Shown: positions 1 to 6,514 of the stretch, piece by piece
Layout of the letters: every line of letters begins with the position of its first letter
How positions within the stretch are numbered: the stretch's first letter is position 1
DNA from: CAYYJM01 sp964471755
Lineage (GTDB): Bacteria > Planctomycetota > Planctomycetia > Gemmatales > Gemmataceae
Reading direction: 5' to 3'
DNA length: 8,173 nucleotides
NCBI GenBank assembly: GCA_964471755.1
Contig: CAYYJM010000273.1
Span: 1 to 8,173 of the forward strand
Made by a program: the position numbers and the translations under genes
The notes under the pieces: generated by a model
The model's database searches: none
The model's input: only the letters and a program-made list of their open reading frames with translations
Told to the model about the DNA's origin: nothing

Positions 1-71
1 TCTGTCCGTACCAATACGTGTCCCACTCTCGCTGATCATGATTCTTGAGGTCCACTCCCGTTGTCGAATCA

Positions 72-117
72 ACAAACACCCTGTCGGGTTTACCCCCGAC
101 AGGGTGCTTGTGTTTTT
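72..117 (+). terminator. Intrinsic (rho-independent) terminator of an upstream gene
   Basis: A perfect 12-bp GC-rich stem is formed by 77-88 and 95-106 around the six-base loop 89-94. After one A-C mismatch (76/107) the stem extends four more pairs (72-75 with 108-111). A run of five T follows at 113-117, only on the + strand side. This is the classic layout of an intrinsic terminator reading rightwards, so it probably ends a gene lying mostly or wholly left of the window. Two of the + frames reach a stop early (33-35 and 46-48), so the tail of that gene may be present, but I cannot choose a frame. The gene at 199 probably needs its own promoter downstream of this point. Confidence 0.85.
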
Positions 118-184
118 ACTCCACTCTTCTGGCCTGATCGATAGAATCGTTCAAGTCTTCCCAGGGTGCCGCCGATCTCTCCAG

Positions 185-191
185 AAGGAGG
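185..191 (+). promoter_or_regulatory. Shine-Dalgarno site deciding the start at 199
   Basis: AAGGAGG lies 7 bases before the ATG at 199. The reading frame is open back to an earlier ATG at 166, but that codon has no comparable site. The start at 199 also puts a basic and then hydrophobic signal peptide at the N-terminus, so it is preferred. Confidence 0.8.
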
Positions 192-198
192 GAACGGT

Positions 199-1401
199 AT
201 GCGCTCCCAGTCGGCGGTACGCTTGCTGATCCTCGCTCTGCTTCCGCTCGCAGCGGGCGGCTGCGTCCTTGGACCGCACGCCCTGGAGCGGACGCATGGC
301 CGGTACGCGGAAGCCGTCCGCACCGTGGAAGAGAAGCAGACCCTGGCCAACATCGTCCATGTTCGCTACGAGGAATCGCCCCTGGTTCTGAATATCAACG
401 CGGTCACCTCGCAGTTCGATTTCAGTGCCTCCGCCGAGGCCCGGCCCTTCTTCTCGACCGAGGCCACCAGTAACCTGTTTCGTTCCTTTAGCAAGATTCT
501 GCCGTTCGCCCAGGCGGGAGCTTCGTCCCGGCCCACGTTCAGTTTCGATCCCGCGACGGATGGCACGGCCATGCGTCAGTATCTGACGCCGATCAGCGCG
601 GACGCTCTCTTCTCCCTGATCCGCAATGAACCGCGCCTCGATGTGGTACTTCGGTTGTGGATCGAGCGCATGAACGAGGTGCCGAACCGGCCGAGTTGTC
701 CCAGCTTTCGGCGAGCAACGGAGTTGTTCCAGCTGGCCAGGGAACACTGTCTGATCACGCTGAGAACGGACTCGCACGACGAGAAGGTTAGTGGTCCGCT
801 CCCGGCCTCCGCGATCACGGCGGCGGCCCTCGTCGATGCCACCCGCGAGGGCCTTCACTACGAGCCCAGAGATGGTGGCAAATCGTGGATGCTGCTGCGG
901 CGTGTTTACGGCATGTCGATCCAGGTTGCTCCGGGTGCGGAGGCGTCGCCGATTCTGTGTGAACTCTGGTCCTTGCTGGGGTTGAAGCCGGGCTTGAGTC
1001 GATATCAGCTGCGCACCCTGACCCTGCCCGCTCCGGTTGATTCGGACGCCTGCGCTGGTGACACGGTCAATCTCACCGTTCGGGCGACCGCGAAGGTCTA
1101 TCGCTACCTGGCCAGCGCGGTCGAGGTTCCGGCCGAGCATCTGGCCAGCGGCGTGGCTCGACCGATGCCGGGCGAGCAGGAGCAGGCCGAGGGGATCTTC
1201 CGCGTCCATGCGATCCACGCCCGGAAGCCGCCACCGAACGCTTTCGTGTTCACGCGCTATCGGGACTGCCTCTACTATATCGATGACAGCGATGTGGACA
1301 GCAAGGCAACCTTGACCTTGATCATGCAGCTGTCCCGTCTCGATTTCAAACGCCAGCAGATCAACACCGGCCCGGTGCTGACTCTGCCGGCCGGCCCGTG
1401 A
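199..1401 (+). CDS. Uncharacterised predicted lipoprotein
   Basis: A 400-residue protein of unknown function, probably exported and lipid-anchored. The N-terminus has basic residues (R2, R8), a hydrophobic core (about 9-19) and an Ala-Ala-Gly-Gly-Cys end with Cys22 as the likely lipidation site. The -3 position is Ala rather than Leu, so the lipobox is imperfect. Two blocks match, from memory, a widespread unnamed bacterial lipoprotein family. One is an N-terminal region (about 35-70) with RYAEAV, LANIVHVRYEESPL and a following Asn-Ile-Asn. The other is a C-terminal region (about 345-400) with NAFVFTRYR, YYIDDSDVDSK, IMQLSRL and a final PVLTLPAG. The length is usual for that family, and no enzyme motif is visible. 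It is first in a tight + strand cluster with a methyltransferase and a DUF488 protein; its TGA is 32 bases before the preferred methyltransferase start. The coding call is firm, but the function is unknown. Confidence 0.85.
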   Translation: MRSQSAVRLLILALLPLAAGGCVLGPHALERTHGRYAEAVRTVEEKQTLANIVHVRYEESPLVLNINAVTSQFDFSASAEARPFFSTEATSNLFRSFSKILPFAQAGASSRPTFSFDPATDGTAMRQYLTPISADALFSLIRNEPRLDVVLRLWIERMNEVPNRPSCPSFRRATELFQLAREHCLITLRTDSHDEKVSGPLPASAITAAALVDATREGLHYEPRDGGKSWMLLRRVYGMSIQVAPGAEASPILCELWSLLGLKPGLSRYQLRTLTLPAPVDSDACAGDTVNLTVRATAKVYRYLASAVEVPAEHLASGVARPMPGEQEQAEGIFRVHAIHARKPPPNAFVFTRYRDCLYYIDDSDVDSKATLTLIMQLSRLDFKRQQINTGPVLTLPAGP

Positions 1402-1421
1402 GTGATCCATTCGCCATCCAC

Positions 1422-1427
1422 GGAAGA
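1422..1427 (+). promoter_or_regulatory. Shine-Dalgarno-like site favouring the start at 1434
   Basis: GGAAGA ends six bases before the in-frame ATG at 1434. The longer alternative start is a GTG at 1398 that overlaps the preceding TGA. It has only C/G-rich sequence without a purine-rich site in front of it, so 1434 is preferred. Translational re-initiation at 1398 cannot be excluded. Confidence 0.5.
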
Positions 1428-1433
1428 TGCGCC

Positions 1434-2252
1434 ATGCCCTTCACCGACGAGTTACGGCTTGCCTGGGCCGCCACCAGCGTCCGCGCGATGCTCACGCGGC
1501 TCGTGCTGAGGGGCATGTTCCGCCATGACCCCGCACTTGGTCAGGGCCTGCTCGACGAGATCGACAGGCTCGTCCAGACTGACCTTGCTGGCCTGGCCTT
1601 GTACGACGCACTGCATGCGTTTCTCTGTCGGCCTGAGAACGATGCGTCGTTCCAGAAACTCTTTCAGGGCGATGAGGCGGCTCGCATCCAGCGGCGACTC
1701 GGCCAGCTCGTCGCCCTCCTGCCGGATGGGTACACGCCGGCCGGCTTCGTGGACATCGGCTGTGGCAACGGCCTGGTGACGGCCGGTCTGGCCCGGCACT
1801 GGAATCTCCCGGCCAACCGCGTCTTCGGCGTCGAGGTATTCGATCGCTCGCAGGCGGTCGGGGCCTTCACGCCGGTGCCGTTCGTCGGCCGACACATCCC
1901 GCTCGATGACGCCTCGCAGTCACTGGCCCTGCTCATCATGGTGCTGCACCATGATGTCGATCCGCCGGGCCTCTTGCGTCAGGTGTGCCGCATCCTGCAA
2001 CCCGGCGGCCGGCTCATCGTCCGCGAGACGGATGCCTACCGTGTCGATCTTCGGCTTTTCAATCAGGTCATGGAGTTGATGTACTACCGCGTCTTCAACC
2101 GCCTGCCGGGCGTGCCGAATCCATTCCTGCACCGCAGCGCGGCCGAGTGGGAATTCCACTTTCGCCGCGTCGGCTTCGTCATCGAGCGCGTCGAGAGGCC
2201 CGAACCGGACAACCCCTTCACGCCAGTGCATTACCTGCTGGGACGGAGGTGA
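1434..2252 (+). CDS. Class I SAM-dependent methyltransferase
   Basis: A 272-residue cytosolic protein with a Rossmann-type methyltransferase core. Motif I, VDIGCGNG, is at about 106-113 and would bind the methionine/carboxylate side of S-adenosylmethionine. The acidic end of strand 2 is in VFGVEVFDR (about 130-138). LALLIMVLHHDVDPPGLL (about 164-181) matches the motif IV region of the Methyltransf_11/25 type, and LQPGGRLIVRE (about 188-198) is the usual post-core strand. The first 90 or so residues are an alpha-helical-looking extension, and the C-terminal 60 hold an aromatic-rich segment (MELMYYRVFNRLPGVPNPF) that may shape the acceptor pocket. The substrate cannot be told from sequence. The gene sits between the lipoprotein and DUF488 genes; the GGAGGT that serves the next gene runs into its own stop codon. 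A longer form from a GTG at 1398 is possible. The family is firm and the substrate unknown. Confidence 0.88.
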   Translation: MPFTDELRLAWAATSVRAMLTRLVLRGMFRHDPALGQGLLDEIDRLVQTDLAGLALYDALHAFLCRPENDASFQKLFQGDEAARIQRRLGQLVALLPDGYTPAGFVDIGCGNGLVTAGLARHWNLPANRVFGVEVFDRSQAVGAFTPVPFVGRHIPLDDASQSLALLIMVLHHDVDPPGLLRQVCRILQPGGRLIVRETDAYRVDLRLFNQVMELMYYRVFNRLPGVPNPFLHRSAAEWEFHFRRVGFVIERVERPEPDNPFTPVHYLLGRR

Positions 2253-2254
2253 CC

Positions 2255-2884
2255 ATGTCCTCGTTCCCGCTGTTCACCGTTGGTCACTCGAACCACACCC
2301 TGGCCGACTTCGTCGCTCTGCTTCATGCGGCCGGCATCACGGCCATCGCCGACGTGCGCTCGGCTCCGTTCTCACGCCGCCAACCACACTTCAACCGTGA
2401 CGATCTGCGTGCCGGACTGAACGCGGTCGGCATCGCCTACGTCTTCCTGGGCGACCACGTCGGCGGCCGACCGCTGGAGCCTGCCTGTTACGACGCCAAC
2501 GGTTGTGTCGATTACGCCGCTGTTCGAGTGTTGCCGCGCTTCCAGGTCGGCCTCGATCGGCTCGACGCGGGCCGACAGCGGTGTTCCATCGCGCTGATGT
2601 GCGGAGAGGCCGATCCGCTCTTCTGCCATCGCTGCTTGCTGATCGCTCCGGCCCTGGTCCAGCGCGGCATCTGCTTGCAACATCTCCGACGGGATGGCAC
2701 GATCGAGTTGCAGGAGCAACTGGACCGGCGCGTGCTACTCGCGGCCGGTCTGCTGGAACGTCTCGCGGGGGATCTGTTCACGCCGCCGCCGGACGAGGCC
2801 GGCCGCCAGAGATTGCTGACAGAAGCATGTCAGTTCCTCGGCCGAAAGCACGGGTATCGATTCACTGAGGGCGATGCGGAGTGA
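2255..2884 (+). CDS. DUF488 family protein
   Basis: A 209-residue soluble protein of the DUF488 family, whose biochemical role is not established. The family's ordered motifs are all visible: TVGHSNHTLADF (8-19), ADVRSAPFSRRQPHFN (32-47), YVFLGDHVGGRP (62-73) and the Cys/His block IALMCGEADPLFCHRCLL (112-129). The last corresponds to the LLCxEKDPxxCHR signature of the family, so the paired Cys and Cys-His residues are kept. The C-terminus (RRDGTIELQEQL, about 145-156) also follows family habit. The start at 2255 is chosen because GGAGG (2245-2249) precedes the ATG by 5 bases and because the family begins right before the VGHS motif; the frame stays open further upstream only as overlap with the methyltransferase gene. 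It is the last gene of the + cluster and converges on the metal-efflux operon. Confidence 0.92.
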   Translation: MSSFPLFTVGHSNHTLADFVALLHAAGITAIADVRSAPFSRRQPHFNRDDLRAGLNAVGIAYVFLGDHVGGRPLEPACYDANGCVDYAAVRVLPRFQVGLDRLDAGRQRCSIALMCGEADPLFCHRCLLIAPALVQRGICLQHLRRDGTIELQEQLDRRVLLAAGLLERLAGDLFTPPPDEAGRQRLLTEACQFLGRKHGYRFTEGDAE

Positions 2885-2902
2885 GCGAGGGCCCGCAGCG
2901 CT

Positions 2903-2924
2903 GAGCCCGCAGCACTGCGGGTTC
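2903..2924. terminator. Hairpin between convergent genes, possible bidirectional terminator
   Basis: The 45-base gap between the two converging operons holds a stem of nine pairs (2903-2911 with 2916-2924, one G-T wobble) around the loop GCAC. No T-run follows on either strand, so it is not a canonical intrinsic terminator, but position and stability suit transcript ending for both directions. A nine-base direct repeat, GCCCGCAGC (2891-2899 and 2905-2913), lets the upstream copy pair with 2915-2921 instead. Confidence 0.45.
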
Positions 2925-2929
2925 GGGGA

Positions 2930-3307
2930 TCACTGCCCCTTGATCGGCTTGCCACCGGGGAGATTGTCTTCCGGCTCCGGAGGCTGCTTGTCCTTGCCGT
3001 ACTTCGCCTGATACTTCGCCACGTACTTCGGCCACAGGTCCGGGTTGCAGATGAAGCACTGCTCCTTCGCCCGATCGGGGTGCTTCGGGCAGATCTCGTC
3101 CGGCTTCAGCTTCTTGAACACGGCCTGGCTGCACATGCTGCACTCGGCCTCGGGCACGCCATGCTCGGCGCACCACCAGCCGGCGTGCCTGGTGTCATCC
3201 TCCTTGCTCGCGTTGTCCTTCGGCTTGCTCGCCGTTGTCGGCGTCGCGCCGCAGCCGGCCAGCACCAGCACGCCCAGGACCAGGGCCAGACTCATCCACG
3301 TCCTCAT
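2930..3307 (-). CDS. Small Cys/His-rich lipoprotein of the metal-efflux operon
   Basis: A 125-residue predicted lipoprotein with a textbook signal: MRTW, a hydrophobic stretch, then Leu-Ala-Gly-Cys with Cys19 as the lipidated residue. After a short Ser/Thr/Lys-rich linker come two Cys/His modules. Module 1 runs WWCAEHGVPEAECSMC (C46, H49, C56, C59). Module 2 is C73, H76, C84, C87, followed by Asn-Pro-Asp-Leu. Each has the form CxxH-x(6-7)-CxxC, suited to binding a transition-metal ion. The C-terminal third is charged and Lys/Pro/Gly-rich. The RND-pump adaptor of the same operon has closely similar modules. The ATG overlaps the pump's TGA by four bases (ATGA), and AGGAGG sits upstream inside the pump gene, so translation is likely coupled. 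A periplasmic metal-binding accessory of the pump is inferred; I know of no characterised homologue. Confidence 0.88.
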   Translation of the reverse strand: MRTWMSLALVLGVLVLAGCGATPTTASKPKDNASKEDDTRHAGWWCAEHGVPEAECSMCSQAVFKKLKPDEICPKHPDRAKEQCFICNPDLWPKYVAKYQAKYGKDKQPPEPEDNLPGGKPIKGQ

Positions 3308-6300
3308 GAAACCTTCCTCCTGAACTGAAACACGACGTACAGCACACGCAGTACCAGCAGCGACATGACCATCGCCGAGATCACGCCGCCGATCACGACC
3401 GTCGCCAGGGGGCGCTGTACTTCCGCCCCCATGCCGGTCGAGAAGGCCATCGGCAGGAAGCCGAGACTCGCTACCAGGGTCGTCATCAGCACCGGCCGAA
3501 GGCGCGTGATCGCTGCTTCTTCCACCGCCTTTTCCAGCGGCTTGCCCTGCCGCAGGAGCTGCCGGACGTAGCTCACCAGGATCATGTCATCGAGGACGGC
3601 GACCCCCGACAGGGCGATGAAGCCGATGCCGGCCGAGATCGAAAACGGCATGTCGCGCAGCCATAGAGCGAAGATGCCGCCCACCCAGGCGAACGGCACG
3701 CCCGTGAAGACCCGCAGCGTATCGACGACGTTGCCGTAGGTCGCGAACAGCAGCGCGAAGATCAGCACCAGAGCGACCGGCACCACGATCAGGAGGCGGT
3801 TCCAGGCCCGTTCGAGCTGCTCGAACTGACCGCCGATCGCCAGTGAGTAGCGCCCGGGCGGCAGCGTCACCTGATCGTGGAGACGCTGACGCACATCGTG
3901 GACGAAACTGCCCAGGTCGCGGCCACGCACGTTACAGGTGACAGTGATCCGCCGCTGCCCCCATTCGCGCGTGATGGTCGAGGGCCCCTCGACGATGCGG
4001 ATGTCGGCCAGGCGCGACAGCGGCACCTGCTCGCCGGTCGGCGTCGGCAGCAGGATCGCGCCGACGGCCTCCGGGCTGGCCCGGTAACGCTCCGGCAGGT
4101 AGGCGACGAGCGGAAAGCGGTAGGCCCCATCGATCACCTCGCCGAGCGGCCGGGAGCCGAGCGACTCGACCAGGTCAAGGACCGCTCGCACCGGCACCCC
4201 ATAGCGGGCGATCTGGTCCTGTTTCACCTGGATCTGGAGAACCGGTTGACCGGTGATCTGCTCGACGGCCAGGTCGGCCACTCCCGGCACACCCTGCATC
4301 ACGCGCTCGATCTCACCCGCCTTCGTCTTCAGCACTTCGAGGTCGTCGCCGAACAGTTTCACGGCCAGGTCGGTACGGACGCCGGAGAGCATCTCATTGA
4401 TGCGCAGCTCGATTGGCTGTGAGAAGGCGAGCTTCTGGCCGGGCAGCACGCGCAGCAGTCGGTCAAGCTGCTCCGTCAACTCCGCCTGCGTCGTCGCCTT
4501 CGTCCACTGCTTGCGCGGCTTCAGGCTGATGAACAGGTCGGTCAACTCGACGCCCATCGGATCGGTCGCCACCTCGGCGGTGCCGACCCGGCTCCAGACG
4601 TGAGCCACCTCGTCGGGATAGGCCGCCAGGATGGCCTGCTCCATGCGTGTGTTCAGGGCGATGGAGTCCTCCAGGCTGGTGCCGGCCAGGCGGACGATGT
4701 TGATGCTCAGGGCTCCTTCCGACAGACGCGGCACGAACTCCGAGCCGAGGTGCGGGGCGATCATGCCGAAGGCGACCGTCATCACGCACGTCGCGAAGAG
4801 CAGGACGGCGAGCTTGTGCTTCATCGAGAAGCGCAGCATCGGGCCGTGAACGGCGTGGGCCAGGCGCATCAGCCAGGGTTCCTTCTCCTCGACCTTCTTC
4901 GGCAGGAGCATGCTGGCCAGGGCCGGCATCAGCGTCAGCGACAGGATCATCGACCCGAGCAGGGCGAAGATCACCGTCAGGGCCATCGGTCGGAACAGCT
5001 TCCCCTCGATCCCTTCGAGCGTCAGGATCGGCAGGTAGACGATCATGATGATCAGCTCGCCGAACAGCGTCGGCTTGCGGACCTCGACGGCGGCATCGCG
5101 CACGACCTCCTCACGCGATCGACCGTCGCTGTTGTGGGCCAGGTGGCGGACGCAGTTCTCGACCATGACCACCGAACTATCGACGATCATGCCGAAGTCG
5201 ATCGCTCCCAGTGACAGCAGGCTGGCAGCGATGCCGAAGCGGAGCATACCGGAGAAGGCGAACAGCATCGACAGCGGAATCGCCAGGGCGACGATGCCCG
5301 CCGCGCGGAGGTTGCCGAGAAACAGGAACAGCACCGAGACGACGAGCAGACCGCCCTCGAACAGGTTGCCGCGAACCGTGTCGATGACGTACTCGACCAG
5401 TTCGGTGCGATCGTAGACCGTCTCGACCCGGAAGTTGCGCGGCAGGGTCGTCTTGATCTCGTCGAGGCGTTCCTTGAGGTGCCAGGTGATTTCGTGGCTA
5501 TTCTCGCCCATCGTCATGAAGCCGAGGCCGAGGACGACCTCGCCCCGGCCGTCGGCGGTGACAGCACCGCGTCGCACCTCGTGACCGACCGCGATTTCCG
5601 CGACGTCTTTCAGGCGGATCGGCACGCCGTCGGCGACGGCTACCTGGATGTTCTCGATCTGCTCGACGGTCGTCGTCCGGCCCAGACCGTGGACGAGCAG
5701 CGACGTGCTGCCCTGCTTCAGGACGCCGCCACCGACGTTCTGGTTGTTCTCCTGGACGGCCTGGGCGACGCGGTCGAACGTCAGGCCGTGCTTGACCAGG
5801 GCGGTCGGGTCGATGCGGGCCTGGTACTGCTTCTCGTAGCCGCCCCACGAGTTGATCTCGGCGACGCCCTTGACCTTGCGCATCTGCGGTCGGATGACCC
5901 AGTCGTGGATCGTGCGCAGACTCGTCGCGTCGTCGCCCTGGCCGGTGATGACGTAATGGAAGACCTCGCCCAGGCCGGTGGACACGGGGCCCATCCTTGG
6001 CCGTTCCTGCCCTTGCGGGAGCGTGACCGTGGCGAGTCGCTCGTTGACGAGTTGGCGGGCGAAGTAGATGTCCGTGCCGTCGGCGAACAGAACGCTGACC
6101 TGCGACAGGCCGAACTTCGAGACGCTGCGAAGGTGGTCGATGCGCGGCAGACCACTGAGGGTCTGCTCGATCGGAAAGGTGATCTGCTGCTCGACCTCGG
6201 CCGGGCCGAGGGCCGGGGCGACGGTGTTGATCTGCACCTGAACCGGTGTCGTGTCCGGGAACGCGTCGATGTCGAGCTGGCGCAGCGACACCGCCCCGGC

Positions 6301-6375
6301 GACGGCCAGGGCGACGGCAGCCAGGACGACCAGCCAGCGATGACGGAGTGAGAAGTCGATGATCGCGTTCAGCAC
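3304..6375 (-). CDS. czcA: CzcA/CusA-family heavy-metal efflux RND pump
   Basis: A 1023-residue inner-membrane proton/metal antiporter that exports metal ions with a periplasmic adaptor and an outer-membrane channel. Length and layout are those of the HME-RND family: TM1 at about 13-30; first porter loop with IDAFPDTTPVQVQINT (36-51); TM2-6 cluster from about 335; a large second loop about 545-855; TM8-12 from about 860. TM4 carries LGAIDFGMIVD (389-399) with D393, D399 and E406, the proton-relay acids of CzcA-like pumps. The second loop has GTAEVATDPMGVELTD (598-613). DFGxxVD and ATDPM point to divalent cations (Co, Zn, Cd, Ni) rather than Cu/Ag. In the last TM cluster the motif reads GVAVLDDM (924-931), where I remember GVAVLNG as usual. 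The start is GTG (6375-6373), reading Met-Leu-Asn-Ala-Ile-Ile as family members do, with AGGAG at 6390-6386. It lies 139 bases after the adaptor stop and overlaps the lipoprotein start. The exact metal is uncertain. Confidence 0.95.
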   Translation of the reverse strand: MLNAIIDFSLRHRWLVVLAAVALAVAGAVSLRQLDIDAFPDTTPVQVQINTVAPALGPAEVEQQITFPIEQTLSGLPRIDHLRSVSKFGLSQVSVLFADGTDIYFARQLVNERLATVTLPQGQERPRMGPVSTGLGEVFHYVITGQGDDATSLRTIHDWVIRPQMRKVKGVAEINSWGGYEKQYQARIDPTALVKHGLTFDRVAQAVQENNQNVGGGVLKQGSTSLLVHGLGRTTTVEQIENIQVAVADGVPIRLKDVAEIAVGHEVRRGAVTADGRGEVVLGLGFMTMGENSHEITWHLKERLDEIKTTLPRNFRVETVYDRTELVEYVIDTVRGNLFEGGLLVVSVLFLFLGNLRAAGIVALAIPLSMLFAFSGMLRFGIAASLLSLGAIDFGMIVDSSVVMVENCVRHLAHNSDGRSREEVVRDAAVEVRKPTLFGELIIMIVYLPILTLEGIEGKLFRPMALTVIFALLGSMILSLTLMPALASMLLPKKVEEKEPWLMRLAHAVHGPMLRFSMKHKLAVLLFATCVMTVAFGMIAPHLGSEFVPRLSEGALSINIVRLAGTSLEDSIALNTRMEQAILAAYPDEVAHVWSRVGTAEVATDPMGVELTDLFISLKPRKQWTKATTQAELTEQLDRLLRVLPGQKLAFSQPIELRINEMLSGVRTDLAVKLFGDDLEVLKTKAGEIERVMQGVPGVADLAVEQITGQPVLQIQVKQDQIARYGVPVRAVLDLVESLGSRPLGEVIDGAYRFPLVAYLPERYRASPEAVGAILLPTPTGEQVPLSRLADIRIVEGPSTITREWGQRRITVTCNVRGRDLGSFVHDVRQRLHDQVTLPPGRYSLAIGGQFEQLERAWNRLLIVVPVALVLIFALLFATYGNVVDTLRVFTGVPFAWVGGIFALWLRDMPFSISAGIGFIALSGVAVLDDMILVSYVRQLLRQGKPLEKAVEEAAITRLRPVLMTTLVASLGFLPMAFSTGMGAEVQRPLATVVIGGVISAMVMSLLVLRVLYVVFQFRRKVS

Positions 6376-6385
6376 GCGGGGTAGT

Positions 6386-6390
6386 CTCCT
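6386..6390 (-). promoter_or_regulatory. Ribosome-binding site of the RND pump, abutting a large hairpin
   Basis: Read on the - strand this is AGGAG, ten bases before the GTG start at 6375, which is slightly long spacing. It touches the outer end of the inverted repeat arm at 6391-6414, so folding of the repeat could affect access to this site. Confidence 0.55.
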
Positions 6391-6473
6391 GGCGAGCGTG
6401 GGGCGTCAGCCCCATGAGTGTCTCTCTTGTCATTCCGGGAGAAGACTCCTGGGGCTGACGCCCCACGCTCGCC
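6391..6473. repeat. Palindromic element with perfect 24-bp inverted arms
   Basis: The arms 6391-6414 and 6450-6473 are exact reverse complements, 24 of 24, with core GGGGCTGACGCCCC in the right arm. Inside them, after one mismatch, 6416-6419 (GAGT) pairs with 6445-6448 (ACTC), leaving an inner segment of about 25 bases. Outside, CCTGG (6388-6392) faces CCAGG (6477-6481) with an offset of a few bases. The whole is about 83-95 bases, has no coding capacity of its own, and lies in the adaptor-pump intercistronic space. It looks like a REP/MITE-type intergenic repeat that folds into a long hairpin in RNA. No clear flanking target-site duplication is visible. Copy number elsewhere in the genome cannot be seen from here. 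Confidence 0.8.
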
Positions 6474-6482
6474 TTGCCAGGG

Positions 6483-6500
6483 ACGACCCGACCGGGTCGT
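6483..6500. promoter_or_regulatory. Small GC-rich hairpin just after the adaptor stop codon
   Basis: ACGACCC (6483-6489) pairs perfectly with GGGTCGT (6494-6500) around the loop GACC. It lies 14 bases after the adaptor stop codon on the - strand and is followed by the large palindrome. No T-run follows on the - strand. It may protect the upstream message from 3' decay or weaken read-through into the pump gene, but the sequence alone cannot say which. Confidence 0.4.
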
Positions 6501-6514
6501 TACTTGTGGCATCC

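Noticed and set aside
92..105. Sequence similarity between the terminator (CCCCCGACAGGG) and 3602-3613 inside the pump gene
   Set aside because: The shared stretch is only about a dozen GC-rich bases. The pump copy is plain coding sequence without the partner arm, so chance is the simplest explanation.
142..147. TAGAAT as a -10 box for the + strand cluster
   Set aside because: Five of six bases match, but no acceptable -35 hexamer lies 16-18 bases upstream; the nearest candidates sit 21 or 28 bases away. It is too weak to call.
151..1410. 419-residue open frame on the - strand opposite the first lipoprotein gene
   Set aside because: The + strand product has a signal peptide, a good Shine-Dalgarno site and recognised family motifs. 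The antisense product is Arg/Gln-rich, without any domain.
1985..2254. 90-residue N-terminal extension of the DUF488 frame
   Set aside because: It overlaps the conserved C-terminus of the methyltransferase in another frame, while the ATG at 2255 has a good GGAGG site and gives the normal DUF488 N-terminus.
5479..6351. 290-residue open frame on the + strand opposite the RND pump gene
   Set aside because: It is an antisense shadow of a highly conserved pump sequence; its Asp/Val/Leu-rich composition mirrors the codons of the - strand, and no ribosome-binding site or domain is seen.
6391..6473. CRISPR repeat or insertion-sequence end
   Set aside because: There is a single inverted pair, with no array of spaced direct repeats, no transposase nearby, and no clear target-site duplication.
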